DNA of 42,750 nt from 66-474 sp036279975. GTDB lineage: Bacteria > Pseudomonadota > Gammaproteobacteria > Xanthomonadales > Rhodanobacteraceae. The stretch's first letter is position 1; every line of letters starts with the position of its first letter. The DNA lies in the NCBI GenBank assembly GCA_036279975.1, contig DASURP010000073.1, positions 1 through 42,750 of the forward strand, given 5' to 3'. The notes beneath the pieces were generated by a model. The model ran no database searches. It saw nothing but the letters and a program-made list of their open reading frames with translations, and was not told the origin of the DNA. Shown here in pieces: positions 28,607 to 36,359 of this stretch. A program made the translations under genes and the position numbers.

Positions 28607-29974
28607 ATGGCTGACCCCCTGCACGTGATCGTGCTTGCCGCTGGCGAAGGCAAGCGCATGAAATCGCTGCTGCCCAAGGTGCTGTTGCCGTTGGCGGGCA
28701 GGCCGCTGCTGGCGCATGTGCTGGATACCGCGCGTGCGTTGCGTCCGGAAGGGCTGCACGTGGTGTACGGCCATCGCGGCGAACAGGTACGCACGGCCTT
28801 CGCCCGGGACACCGACATCCATTGGGTGCACCAGTCCGAACAGCACGGCACCGGGCATGCGGTGCGCCTGGCCCTGCACGACATCCCCGACCCCCGGCGG
28901 ATCCTGGTGTTGTACGGCGACGTGCCGTTGCTGCGCGCGGAGACCCTCGCCGAGCTGATCGCCACCCACGCCGAGCTGGCGGTGCTGGCGGCCGAGATGG
29001 ACAACCCGGCGGGCTACGGCCGGGTGCTGCGGGATGGCCTGGGTCGGGTGCGCGCGATCGTCGAGGACAAGGATGCCGACGACGTGCAGCGCGGCGTCCG
29101 CGTCGTGAACACGGGGGTCGTGCTGGCGGAATCGCGGCCGTTGCGTGGCTGGGTCGACCAGCTTTCGGCCGACAATCGCCAAGGCGAGCTGTATCTCACC
29201 GACGTTTTTGCACTGGCGGCGGCCGAGGGCACCCAGGCGGACGTGGTCATGACGGCCGACCCGATCGAGGCGTTCGGCGCGAACGATGCCGCGCAACTGG
29301 CCGAACTCGCGACTTATCGCCGCAGCCGCGACGCGCGGCGGCTGATGCTGGCGGGGGTCCGGATCGCCGACCCGGCGCGGTTCGACCTGCGCGGGCATTT
29401 CAGCCATGGACGGGATGTCGAGATCGATGTTGACGTGATCCTGGAAGGCGGCGTTACCCTGGGCGACGGGGTCAAGGTCGGTCCGTTCTGCCGCCTGCGC
29501 GACGTCAATCTGGCGGCGGGCACCGAGGTGCTGGCGCACTGTGACCTCGAAGGCGTCACGACCTACGGCGCCTGCCGGATCGGGCCGTTCGCGCGCCTGC
29601 GCCCGGGTACCGAACTCGCGGCGGGCGTGCATGTCGGCAACTTCGTCGAAACCAAGAAAGCCAAACTCGGCGAGGACAGCAAGGCCAACCACCTCACCTA
29701 TCTCGGCGACACGCGGGTCGGCGCCGGGGTCAACATCGGCGCCGGCACCATCACCTGCAATTACGATGGCGTCAACAAGTACGTCACCGAAATCGGTGAC
29801 GGCGCCTTCATCGGTTCCAACACCTCGCTGGTCGCACCGGTGAAGGTGGGCGCCAACGCCACCATCGGCGCGGGTTCGGTCATCACCGCCGACGCACCGG
29901 ACGAGAAACTGACCCTCGCGCGTGGCAAGCAGACCACGATCAAGTCATGGAAACGGCCGGACAAAGAACCGTAG
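28607..29974 (+). CDS. glmU: Bifunctional GlmU: UDP-GlcNAc synthesis
   Basis: Acetylates glucosamine 1-phosphate and then couples it to UTP, giving UDP-GlcNAc for peptidoglycan and LPS. At 455 residues it matches the family. The uridyltransferase half opens with VIVLAAGEGKRMKSLLPKVL; the C-terminal acetyltransferase half is a left-handed beta helix of hexapeptides, with GNFVETKKAKLG and NYDGVNK carrying catalytic residues. The start at 28607 follows GGAG by about 8 bases; ATG 28577 is in frame but would add a non-family segment. A GTAGGAGC palindrome overlaps its last codon. It is convergent with the chorismatase gene. Confidence 0.97.
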   Translation: MADPLHVIVLAAGEGKRMKSLLPKVLLPLAGRPLLAHVLDTARALRPEGLHVVYGHRGEQVRTAFARDTDIHWVHQSEQHGTGHAVRLALHDIPDPRRILVLYGDVPLLRAETLAELIATHAELAVLAAEMDNPAGYGRVLRDGLGRVRAIVEDKDADDVQRGVRVVNTGVVLAESRPLRGWVDQLSADNRQGELYLTDVFALAAAEGTQADVVMTADPIEAFGANDAAQLAELATYRRSRDARRLMLAGVRIADPARFDLRGHFSHGRDVEIDVDVILEGGVTLGDGVKVGPFCRLRDVNLAAGTEVLAHCDLEGVTTYGACRIGPFARLRPGTELAAGVHVGNFVETKKAKLGEDSKANHLTYLGDTRVGAGVNIGAGTITCNYDGVNKYVTEIGDGAFIGSNTSLVAPVKVGANATIGAGSVITADAPDEKLTLARGKQTTIKSWKRPDKEP

Positions 29975-30020
29975 GAGCCTGCCTGCAGACGACACCGGTC
30001 GCGCGCAGGCGCGCTCCTAC
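29971..30020. repeat. GTAGGAGC-family palindrome, copy C
   Basis: GTAGGAGC (29971-29978) pairs with GCTCCTAC (30013-30020). It overlaps the glmU stop codon and lies between two convergent genes, where it could end transcription from either side. Confidence 0.8.
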
Positions 30021-30030
30021 AAAGCGGCTT

Positions 30031-31026
30031 TTACAAAGCGGCAAACCGCCAGCCGTCGATCTCGACCAGCAGTTCGCGGCGGCAGATGTCGCCCCGCAGC
30101 AGCAGGCGCGGCACCGCCGGGTCGAGCGTCGCCGCGAGGGCGGCCTGCACGGCACCGGCGTCGTCCGGGCGGCGCACGTAAACCTTGAGCGGCGAGGCGG
30201 CATCGAAGGGCGGCAAGGCGGCCCGTTCCAGCAGGGCGCACAGGTTGGCTACGGCTTCCTCGACCTGTGCGGCGACGTGACCCGCGTGATGCGAGGCATG
30301 GCCGATCACCGCGGCGGTGCCCGAAATCGCAAGGCCGTCGCGGGGCAGCCGCATGGCGCGGGCGAAGCTCGGCGCGGTCGGGCCGTACTGGCGGGGATAC
30401 GCCCAGGCGCTGAGCTGGCGCGGATTCTCGAGTGCCGCGCCCGCGCGGGTCGCGCACAACGCATAGACCTGCAGGCGTCCGCGCGGGCCGTGGTGGCCGA
30501 TCGCGGTGGCCGCCGGGTAATCGGACAGCCCGTGCGCGGCCATGCTGCGGGCACGGGCGCTGCAGAACAAGCGATAGCGCTCGGCGTCACCCTCGCCTTC
30601 GTTGATCCGGTCGAGGTAATTCCAGATCCTGAGCAGGTGCCGTTCCGGGCTGGCCGCGACGTGCGTGAGCAGGCGGTCGTAAACGAATTCGCATGCGGTT
30701 TCGATGCCACCGGGAGCTGTTTCGTCGGCCTCGATCGCCACGAACTGCCAGCCGCCCCCGCGCGACCAGTGCAGGCCCGCTTCGAAGCCGTGGCTGACCT
30801 CGGCCGCGACCGTCCAGTGTTCCCTCGGCGCCGGGGTGGCCAGGGCCGCCTGCGACACGCGCAGCCAGCGCGGATCGGCGCCGGCCGGGGCGGCATCGTC
30901 GAAATCGAAAACGGCAAGCGTGCCCGGCTGGTCCAGCAGGCCCCGGCTCGACGCATCGCTGTAGGCGACCCGGAAGCACGCGGGTGCAGCCAGTGTCGCG
31001 CTTGCGTCCGTGTCGCCCTGATCCAT
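30031..31026 (-). CDS. XanB2-like chorismatase
   Basis: Resembles chorismatases of the FkbO/Hyg5/XanB2 group, which split chorismate into hydroxybenzoates or related acids plus pyruvate; XanB2 of Xanthomonas makes both 3- and 4-hydroxybenzoate, for the xanthomonadin pigment and for ubiquinone. The C-terminal half has the RidA-like fold signature (ISGTAAVIGHASHHAGHVAAQ, then EEAVANLCALLERA). With ATG 31026 the protein is 331 residues, close to the family; ATG 31038 and 31068 are alternatives, and all binding sites are weak. It is divergent from the ACP gene, the pairing known in the Xanthomonas pigment cluster. I cannot tell which hydroxybenzoate it makes. Confidence 0.8.
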   Translation of the reverse strand: MDQGDTDASATLAAPACFRVAYSDASSRGLLDQPGTLAVFDFDDAAPAGADPRWLRVSQAALATPAPREHWTVAAEVSHGFEAGLHWSRGGGWQFVAIEADETAPGGIETACEFVYDRLLTHVAASPERHLLRIWNYLDRINEGEGDAERYRLFCSARARSMAAHGLSDYPAATAIGHHGPRGRLQVYALCATRAGAALENPRQLSAWAYPRQYGPTAPSFARAMRLPRDGLAISGTAAVIGHASHHAGHVAAQVEEAVANLCALLERAALPPFDAASPLKVYVRRPDDAGAVQAALAATLDPAVPRLLLRGDICRRELLVEIDGWRFAAL

Positions 31027-31113
31027 GAACCCTGGCATCCCGCTGCGAGCTTGATTCGAACCCCTCATGTTACACTAACCGGCTGATTCGGCGGTGCATT
31101 GGAGCCCGGCAAC

Positions 31114-31386
31114 ATGACCACGCAGACGCCTGCGGAGCAGGAACTGGCGAAGCTGATCGTCGACAGCCTCAATCTCGAGGATGTCGCGCCGGACAGCATT
31201 GCCCCGGACGCGCCGTTGTTCGGGGGCGAGCTGGGACTCGACTCCATCGACGCGCTCGAACTGGCGCTGGCGGTATCCAAGCGCTACGGCGTCCAGTTGC
31301 GTTCCGACAACCCCGACAACCGGCGTGTGTTCGGGTCATTGCGCGCATTGTCCGAGCACATCGAGGCAGGTCGCTCGGCCGCCTGA
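31114..31386 (+). CDS. Acyl carrier protein (XanC-like)
   Basis: A 90-residue acidic carrier protein. The phosphopantetheine attachment serine is S44 in GLDSIDALELAL, the standard motif. Helix-loop-helix spacing on both sides fits the ACP fold. Its divergent partner is a XanB2-like chorismatase, so the likely acyl group is 3-hydroxybenzoyl or an aryl-polyene chain as in Xanthomonas; a general fatty acid ACP is less likely because no fab genes are nearby. GGAG lies 10 bases before ATG 31114; a TTG at 31099 is possible but less good. No ketosynthase or ligase genes of that pathway are in this window. Confidence 0.88.
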   Translation: MTTQTPAEQELAKLIVDSLNLEDVAPDSIAPDAPLFGGELGLDSIDALELALAVSKRYGVQLRSDNPDNRRVFGSLRALSEHIEAGRSAA

Positions 31387-31509
31387 GGCCGCGGCCTCGC
31401 CGTCCACGGTGCAGCCCGGCTGTAGCCCGGCGTGGGTCCGGGCGCTTTGCCGGATGCGGTTCACGGCATCGGCTTGGACGATCCCCGGCGGTGCTGCGCG
31501 GGGCGGGCG

Positions 31510-32190
31510 TTACTGCTGCCGGGCCGAGACGTCGCTCTGGTATTTGGCGCGCAAGGCACGGTAACGCTGCAATTGGGTCGTGAACCTGACCTGGGCCTGG
31601 GCGAGGTCGGCGCGCCGTTGGGCCAACGCATTGCGCTCGCCGTTCACCGTTTCGCGCTGTTCCACGATCCGCCTGTTGACGGAAGTCGGCACCGGCTGGC
31701 CGGAATGCTGGAGGTCTGCGGCGTGCGAGAGCAGGTCAGTGAGGGAATCTTCCTGGCTGCGCAGGTTGGTCTGTAACGTGGCGATGTCGGTCTGGATCTG
31801 CTGCAACTGTGCTTGCTGGGACTGTTCGAGGTCCTTGTCGGTCGGGTACGCCGCGAGCATCTGGGCGTCCTCCAGGCTCTGTTGCCGGGCCGCGCGCTTC
31901 GCCGCGGCGATACGTGCAGCCTCTGCGGCCGCGGCCTTGCGCGCGGCGGGGGAGAGTTCGGGCGCAATGCGGCGCACCACCCGGCCATTGTCGTTGACCA
32001 CGTCATAACCGCCTGCCAATGCCGAGGCGGGGATCGTGTCGCTGAAATGCACCACGCCAGCCGGATCGGTCCAGCGGTAGTGCACGGTCGGGGTCGCGCT
32101 GTTGCCGGCGTGGGCCGGCATCGCGACACTCGCGGCAAGCAGCACGGCGGGCAGCAGGGTCAGGGCGATTCGGCGCATGGGGAGCATCAT
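31510..32190 (-). CDS. DUF4124 protein with coiled coil
   Basis: Exported protein of unknown role, 226 residues. A signal peptide (RRIALTLLPAVLLAASVAMPAHA) is followed by a DUF4124 domain with the hallmark VHYRWTDPAGVVHFSDTIP, a short beta motif thought to bind peptidoglycan or other cell-surface partners. An Ala/Arg/Glu-rich helical stretch (about 80-115) and a long Gln-rich coiled coil reach the C terminus. ATGs at 32190, 32187 and 32178 are all possible; the last gives the best signal peptide. A TATACT lies just upstream. It is downstream of pyrE on the same strand by 67 bases. Confidence 0.8.
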   Translation of the reverse strand: MMLPMRRIALTLLPAVLLAASVAMPAHAGNSATPTVHYRWTDPAGVVHFSDTIPASALAGGYDVVNDNGRVVRRIAPELSPAARKAAAAEAARIAAAKRAARQQSLEDAQMLAAYPTDKDLEQSQQAQLQQIQTDIATLQTNLRSQEDSLTDLLSHAADLQHSGQPVPTSVNRRIVEQRETVNGERNALAQRRADLAQAQVRFTTQLQRYRALRAKYQSDVSARQQ

Positions 32191-32201
32191 CCGGAGGAGC
32201 C

Positions 32202-32207
32202 AGTATA
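32202..32207 (-). promoter_or_regulatory. Possible -10 of the DUF4124 gene
   Basis: TATACT on the minus strand is one mismatch from consensus. It would start transcription near 32195, only 5 to 17 bases before the candidate ATGs, which favours the inner start at 32178. The -35 is not evident. Confidence 0.35.
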
Positions 32208-32257
32208 GACGGATGGGTCATGCAAGTTGTGGGCCGAAGGCAACGGCCACGGTGGCA

Positions 32258-32905
32258 TCAGCCGACCCCGTAGCGGGCGCGGTAGGCCTCGAGACGCGGG
32301 CGTTGCCCGGCAAGGTCCGGGTGGTTGCCGGCGTATTCCAGCAGCTCGGCCAAGCCGACGATGGCGAAGCTTGCCACGCCCTGTCCATGCGCGAGTTCCT
32401 GGGTCGCCGAAAGCGGACCCTGTCCGCGTTCCTGGCGGTCGAGCGCGACCAGCACGCCTGCCACCTCCGCCCCGGCGGCGCGGATCAACGCCAGCGATTC
32501 GCGCACCGCGGTGCCGGCCGTGATCACGTCGTCCACGATCAGCACCCGGCCCCTCGGCGGCGCGCCGACCAGCGAGCCGCCTTCACCGTGATCCTTGGCT
32601 TCCTTGCGGTTGTACGCCCACGGCACGTCGCGGTCGTGCCCGCGCGCCAGCGCGATGGCGGTGGCTGCGGCCAAAGGGATGCCCTTGTAGGCAGGGCCGA
32701 ACAGCATGTCGAAGCCGATGCCGTGCAGCACGATCGTGGCGGCGTAGGCGGCGCCGACCTCGGCCAGCGCGGCGCCGCTGTCGATCCGGCCCATGTTGAA
32801 GAAGTAGGGACTCTGCCGGCCCGATTTCAGGGTGAAGTCGCCGAAGCGCAGCACGCCGCAACGAAGCGCGGTGTCGAGGAAGTCGCGTTGGTGGGAGTGC
32901 AGCAT
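32258..32905 (-). CDS. pyrE: Orotate phosphoribosyltransferase
   Basis: Joins orotate to PRPP to give OMP in pyrimidine synthesis. The 215 residues include the PRPP-binding motif VLIVDDVITAGTA and the family landmarks FTLKSGRQSPYFFN, MLFGPAYKGIPLA and YNRKEAKDHGEGG. The ATG at 32905 matches family N termini. No Shine-Dalgarno is visible; in its place a run of four 7-base units related to CGGTCCC ends directly at the ATG. The gene is divergent from the exonuclease III gene, and the DUF4124 gene lies after it. Confidence 0.95.
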   Translation of the reverse strand: MLHSHQRDFLDTALRCGVLRFGDFTLKSGRQSPYFFNMGRIDSGAALAEVGAAYAATIVLHGIGFDMLFGPAYKGIPLAAATAIALARGHDRDVPWAYNRKEAKDHGEGGSLVGAPPRGRVLIVDDVITAGTAVRESLALIRAAGAEVAGVLVALDRQERGQGPLSATQELAHGQGVASFAIVGLAELLEYAGNHPDLAGQRPRLEAYRARYGVG

Positions 32906-32934
32906 GGGACCAGGAACCGGGGACCGGGGACCGG
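32906..32934. repeat. Heptanucleotide repeat abutting the pyrE start
   Basis: Four consecutive 7-base units on the plus strand: GGGACCA, GGAACCG, GGGACCG, GGGACCG, directly against the pyrE ATG. Related TGGTCCC and TGGTCTT units occur at 33029-33042 just before the exonuclease III start. Short tandem repeats like this can change copy number. Confidence 0.65.
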
Positions 32935-33050
32935 AATGATACGTGATGCACGTTCGTGATGAGAGACATCGGTTCCGACATGAACATGCGCCGACCGACA
33001 TTGCGCACGCTTTTGCTTTACGCTTCTCTGGTCCCTGGTCTTCATTTCTC

Positions 33051-33851
33051 ATGCGTATCATCACCTTCAACGCCAACGGCATCCGCTCGGCTGCCCGCAA
33101 GGGGTTTTTCGACTGGCTGGGGGAGCAGGGCGCCGACGTGACCTGCATCCAGGAGACCAAGGCGCAGGAAGACCAACTGGGCGACGCGGTGTTCCGGCCG
33201 CGCGACCAGCACTGTTTCTACCGCGACGCGGTGACGAAGAAGGGTTACAGCGGGGTCGCGATCTATGCGAAACGCGAGCCCGACGAAGTGCTCACGAAAA
33301 TCGGCTGGAAGCCTTTCGATGACGAGGGGCGCTACATCGAAGCGCGCTTCGGCAATCTTTCGGTGGTGTCGCTGTACGTGCCATCCGGCACTTCGGGCGA
33401 GGAACGCCAGCAATTCAAGTTCACGGCGATGAAGAAACTGCGCACGATCTTCGACCAGTGGCTGGCGAGCGGGCGCGAATACGTCCTGTGCGGCGACTGG
33501 AACATCGTGCGCAGCGAGCGCGACATCCGCAACTGGAAATCCAACCAGAAGAATTCGGGCTGCCTGCCCGCGGAACGTGCGTGGTTGAATGCACTGATCG
33601 CCGACGCGCACGGCGATGGCACGCCGGCGCCGCGGCGCGGTTGGCTGGACAGTTTCCGCGTGGTGAAACCGGACGTCGAGGAATACACCTGGTGGTCCAA
33701 TCGCGGCGCGGCGCGCGCGAACAACGTCGGTTGGCGGATCGACTACCAGATCGCGACCCCGGCGCAGGGCAAACGCGTGCGCGCGTGTGCGATCGCGCGC
33801 GAACCGCGGTTTTCAGATCACGCGCCGTATCTCGTCGAGTATGCCGACTGA
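33051..33851 (+). CDS. Exodeoxyribonuclease III (AP endonuclease)
   Basis: Base excision repair nuclease of the ExoIII/Xth family that cuts at abasic sites and trims 3' ends. The 266 residues include MRIITFNANGIRSA, CIQETKAQ with the metal-binding Glu, GYSGVAIYAK, CGDWNIV and the closing FSDHAPYLVEY with the catalytic His. The WR(I)DYQIAT region before it fits. The start at 33051 is the family start; the frame upstream does not match. The Shine-Dalgarno is poor. Its stop is 4 bases from the convergent ampG stop. The name xth or exoA is possible; I leave the symbol open. Confidence 0.93.
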   Translation: MRIITFNANGIRSAARKGFFDWLGEQGADVTCIQETKAQEDQLGDAVFRPRDQHCFYRDAVTKKGYSGVAIYAKREPDEVLTKIGWKPFDDEGRYIEARFGNLSVVSLYVPSGTSGEERQQFKFTAMKKLRTIFDQWLASGREYVLCGDWNIVRSERDIRNWKSNQKNSGCLPAERAWLNALIADAHGDGTPAPRRGWLDSFRVVKPDVEEYTWWSNRGAARANNVGWRIDYQIATPAQGKRVRACAIAREPRFSDHAPYLVEYAD

Positions 33852-33855
33852 ACGG

Positions 33856-35169
33856 CTACACGGTTTCACGCACGTCGGGCTCGGCAATCGCGCGGTCGAC
33901 CAAGCCGGCGCGCATCATCCATGCGAACAGCAGGATCCCGGGGAACGCCGCCACCGTGGTCAGCAGGTAGAAGTCGAAGTAGCCAAGCTGCTCGATCAGG
34001 GTTCCGGCTGTGGTTCCGGTCAGGATCCGGCCCACCACCGAAGCCGCCGCCGACAGCAGCGCGTACTGGGTGGCGGTGAAGCTTAGGTTGCACAGCGCCG
34101 ACAGGTAGGCCACCACCACCACTCCGCCGATGCCGCTGGACAGGTTCTCGAAGCCAATGGTGAAGGCCAGCATGGCATCACTGTGACCGAGGTGGGCAAG
34201 CGCCGCGAAGGACAGGTTCGACACGCCCATCAGGATCAGGCTTAGCATCACCGAGCGTTTGACCCCGAGACGCGCATACACGATGCCGCCGATGAAGATG
34301 CCGACCAGGAAGGCAATGAAGCCGAAACCGACGTCGAAGGTGGCGATTTCCTCGTTGCTGAAGCCGAGGTCGTTCAGCAGCAGACGCACGGTGAGGTTGG
34401 CGAGTGTGTCGCCAATCTTGTGCAGCAGCACGAACAGCAGTACCAGCCACGCACCGCTGCGTGCAAAAAATTCACGCAGCGGCTCGATGACGCTTTCGCG
34501 GACCGCGGCGAGGCCGTGCCGCGGCGTGGGGGCGCGATGCCGTGCAGGTTCGCCCAGCCAGAAGCCGACCATGACCGCCGGCAGCGCGAATACAGCGCAC
34601 AGCACGTACGCTGCGTGCCAGCCGTACACCGCGGCGAGTACCAAGGCCAGCGCGCCGGCGACGTTGGCGCCCAGCCGCCAACCGTACTGCGACATCCCCG
34701 AGCCGATGCCTAGCTGGCGCGGCTCCAGCAGTTCGATACGGTAGGCGTCGATCACGATGTCGAAGGTGGCACCAGCCACGCCCACCAGTACGGCTGCGCC
34801 CGCCGCGGCGGCCAGATGGTGGCTCGGGTCCACCAATCCGAGGAACACGATCGCAGCCGCCACCAGGGCTGCCGAGAGCCACAACCACGATCGACGCTGG
34901 CCGTAACGCCCCAGCAGGGGCAAGCGCACTCGATCGATGGCCGGCGCCCACAGGAACTTCAGGTTGTAGGCCAGGAATGCCAGCGAGAATGCCGTGACCG
35001 CCTGTTTGTCGATGCCGTCCTGGGCCAGCCGCGTGGTCAAGGTAGCGCCGATCATGGCGTAGGGAAAGCCGGAGGAAATGCCCAGCAGCAGCGCACCAAG
35101 CGGCGCGCGTTCCAAATACGGACGAATCGCGTCGACCAGCTTGTGCCGGCGTGCCACGGTGTCGATCAT
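33856..35169 (-). CDS. ampG: AmpG-like muropeptide permease
   Basis: Major facilitator permease of 437 residues that imports GlcNAc-anhydroMurNAc peptides released from peptidoglycan. At least eleven hydrophobic segments can be traced. PLGALLLGISSGFPYAMIGATL is the usual N-terminal motif, and NLKFLWAPAIDR after helix 2 is diagnostic of AmpG. DAYRIELL in the middle is also characteristic. It begins 67 bases after anmK on the same strand, so it likely belongs to the same peptidoglycan-recycling unit. The C-terminal end is convergent with the exonuclease III gene. Confidence 0.9.
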   Translation of the reverse strand: MIDTVARRHKLVDAIRPYLERAPLGALLLGISSGFPYAMIGATLTTRLAQDGIDKQAVTAFSLAFLAYNLKFLWAPAIDRVRLPLLGRYGQRRSWLWLSAALVAAAIVFLGLVDPSHHLAAAAGAAVLVGVAGATFDIVIDAYRIELLEPRQLGIGSGMSQYGWRLGANVAGALALVLAAVYGWHAAYVLCAVFALPAVMVGFWLGEPARHRAPTPRHGLAAVRESVIEPLREFFARSGAWLVLLFVLLHKIGDTLANLTVRLLLNDLGFSNEEIATFDVGFGFIAFLVGIFIGGIVYARLGVKRSVMLSLILMGVSNLSFAALAHLGHSDAMLAFTIGFENLSSGIGGVVVVAYLSALCNLSFTATQYALLSAAASVVGRILTGTTAGTLIEQLGYFDFYLLTTVAAFPGILLFAWMMRAGLVDRAIAEPDVRETV

Positions 35170-35236
35170 GCGTGCATGCTAACGGGGCCGTGTCGCCGGA
35201 CGGCAGAACGCATGGATCTTCCAGCAACCGGCGCAC

Positions 35237-36352
35237 TCATGCGAAGGGCGCGTAAACGGCGCCCAGCACCCGCAGCCCGCGCGCGCCGGTAACCGACGGC
35301 AGGTTGCCGGGCAGGTTTTCCAGGCGGGCCCGTGCGAGCCAGGCGAAGCCGACGGCTTCCACGAAATCGGGGTCGAGGCCGAGCGCCGCGGTGGTGTCGA
35401 GTTTCACGCCGGGCGACTCGGCGCGCAGCGCATCCATCAACGCGGCGTTGTGCACACCGCCGCCACACGCATACAGCTCGCGGACTTCCGGCGCCTGCGT
35501 GCGCAGTGCAGCAGCAATGCTGCGCGCGGAAACCTGCAACAAGGTCGCTTGCACGTCCGCCGGGTCGACGCCGCCGGGCAGCCGTGCGTCCAGCCAGTCG
35601 AGGTTGAAGACTTCGCGACCAGTGCTTTTCGGTGGTGCCACCTTGAAGTAGGGGTCGTCGAGCAAACGCGCCAGCAACGCATTGTCAAAATGACCGCGCG
35701 CCGCCCATGCACCTGCATCGTCGCGTGGCATGCCGCGCACGCGCTGCGACCATGCATCCATCAGGCAATTGGCGGGACCGGTGTCGAAGCCGAGCACCGG
35801 CTGGCCGGGAACCAGCAAGGTCAGGTTGGCGATGCCGCCCAGATTCAGGATCGCGCGCGGCGTGGCCGGATCGGCCAGCACCGCTGCATGCAAGGCGGGC
35901 AGCAAGGGTGCGCCTTGTCCGCCCGCGGCGATGTCGGCGCGACGGAAATCCGCGACCGTGACGATGCCGGTGCGCTCGGCGATCACGTTGGGGTCGCCCA
36001 GTTGCAGGGTGAACGGGTGTGGCCCGCGCGGGCGATGGCAAACCGTTTGCCCGTGCGAGCCGAGCGCGCCCACTGCGTTGGCGTCGATGTCTGCGCCTTG
36101 CAGCAACGCCAACGCCGCAGCGGCGAAGTGCTCGCCGATTTCGACGTCGAGGCGGCCGTAATCTTCCAGCGTGATGGCGGCGGCGTTGCGCGCCAGGGCC
36201 ACGATGCGTGTGCGCAGGGTCGCCGGGTACTCGACCGTTCGCGCAGACACCACCTCGAGCCGCGGCACGAAGCGCACCAGCGCGGCGTCGATGCCGTCCG
36301 CGCTGGTACCGGAAATCAGTCCGAGATAGAGCAGCGACGCGGCGTCCGCCAC
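35237..36352 (-). CDS. anmK: Anhydro-N-acetylmuramic acid kinase
   Basis: Phosphorylates 1,6-anhydroMurNAc recovered from murein so it can re-enter amino sugar metabolism. The 371 residues show LGLISGTSADGID at the N terminus, GSHGQTVCHRP, ILNLGGIANLT and FDTGPANCLMD, all ATPase and sugar-binding landmarks. The start is a GTG at 36352, just 7 bases after the M23 peptidase stop, with a weak binding site, so it is probably translationally coupled. The pairing with an M23 peptidase downstream of a divergent tyrS is also found in Pseudomonas. Confidence 0.95.
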   Translation of the reverse strand: MADAASLLYLGLISGTSADGIDAALVRFVPRLEVVSARTVEYPATLRTRIVALARNAAAITLEDYGRLDVEIGEHFAAAALALLQGADIDANAVGALGSHGQTVCHRPRGPHPFTLQLGDPNVIAERTGIVTVADFRRADIAAGGQGAPLLPALHAAVLADPATPRAILNLGGIANLTLLVPGQPVLGFDTGPANCLMDAWSQRVRGMPRDDAGAWAARGHFDNALLARLLDDPYFKVAPPKSTGREVFNLDWLDARLPGGVDPADVQATLLQVSARSIAAALRTQAPEVRELYACGGGVHNAALMDALRAESPGVKLDTTAALGLDPDFVEAVGFAWLARARLENLPGNLPSVTGARGLRVLGAVYAPFA

Positions 36353-36359
36353 GACGGAA

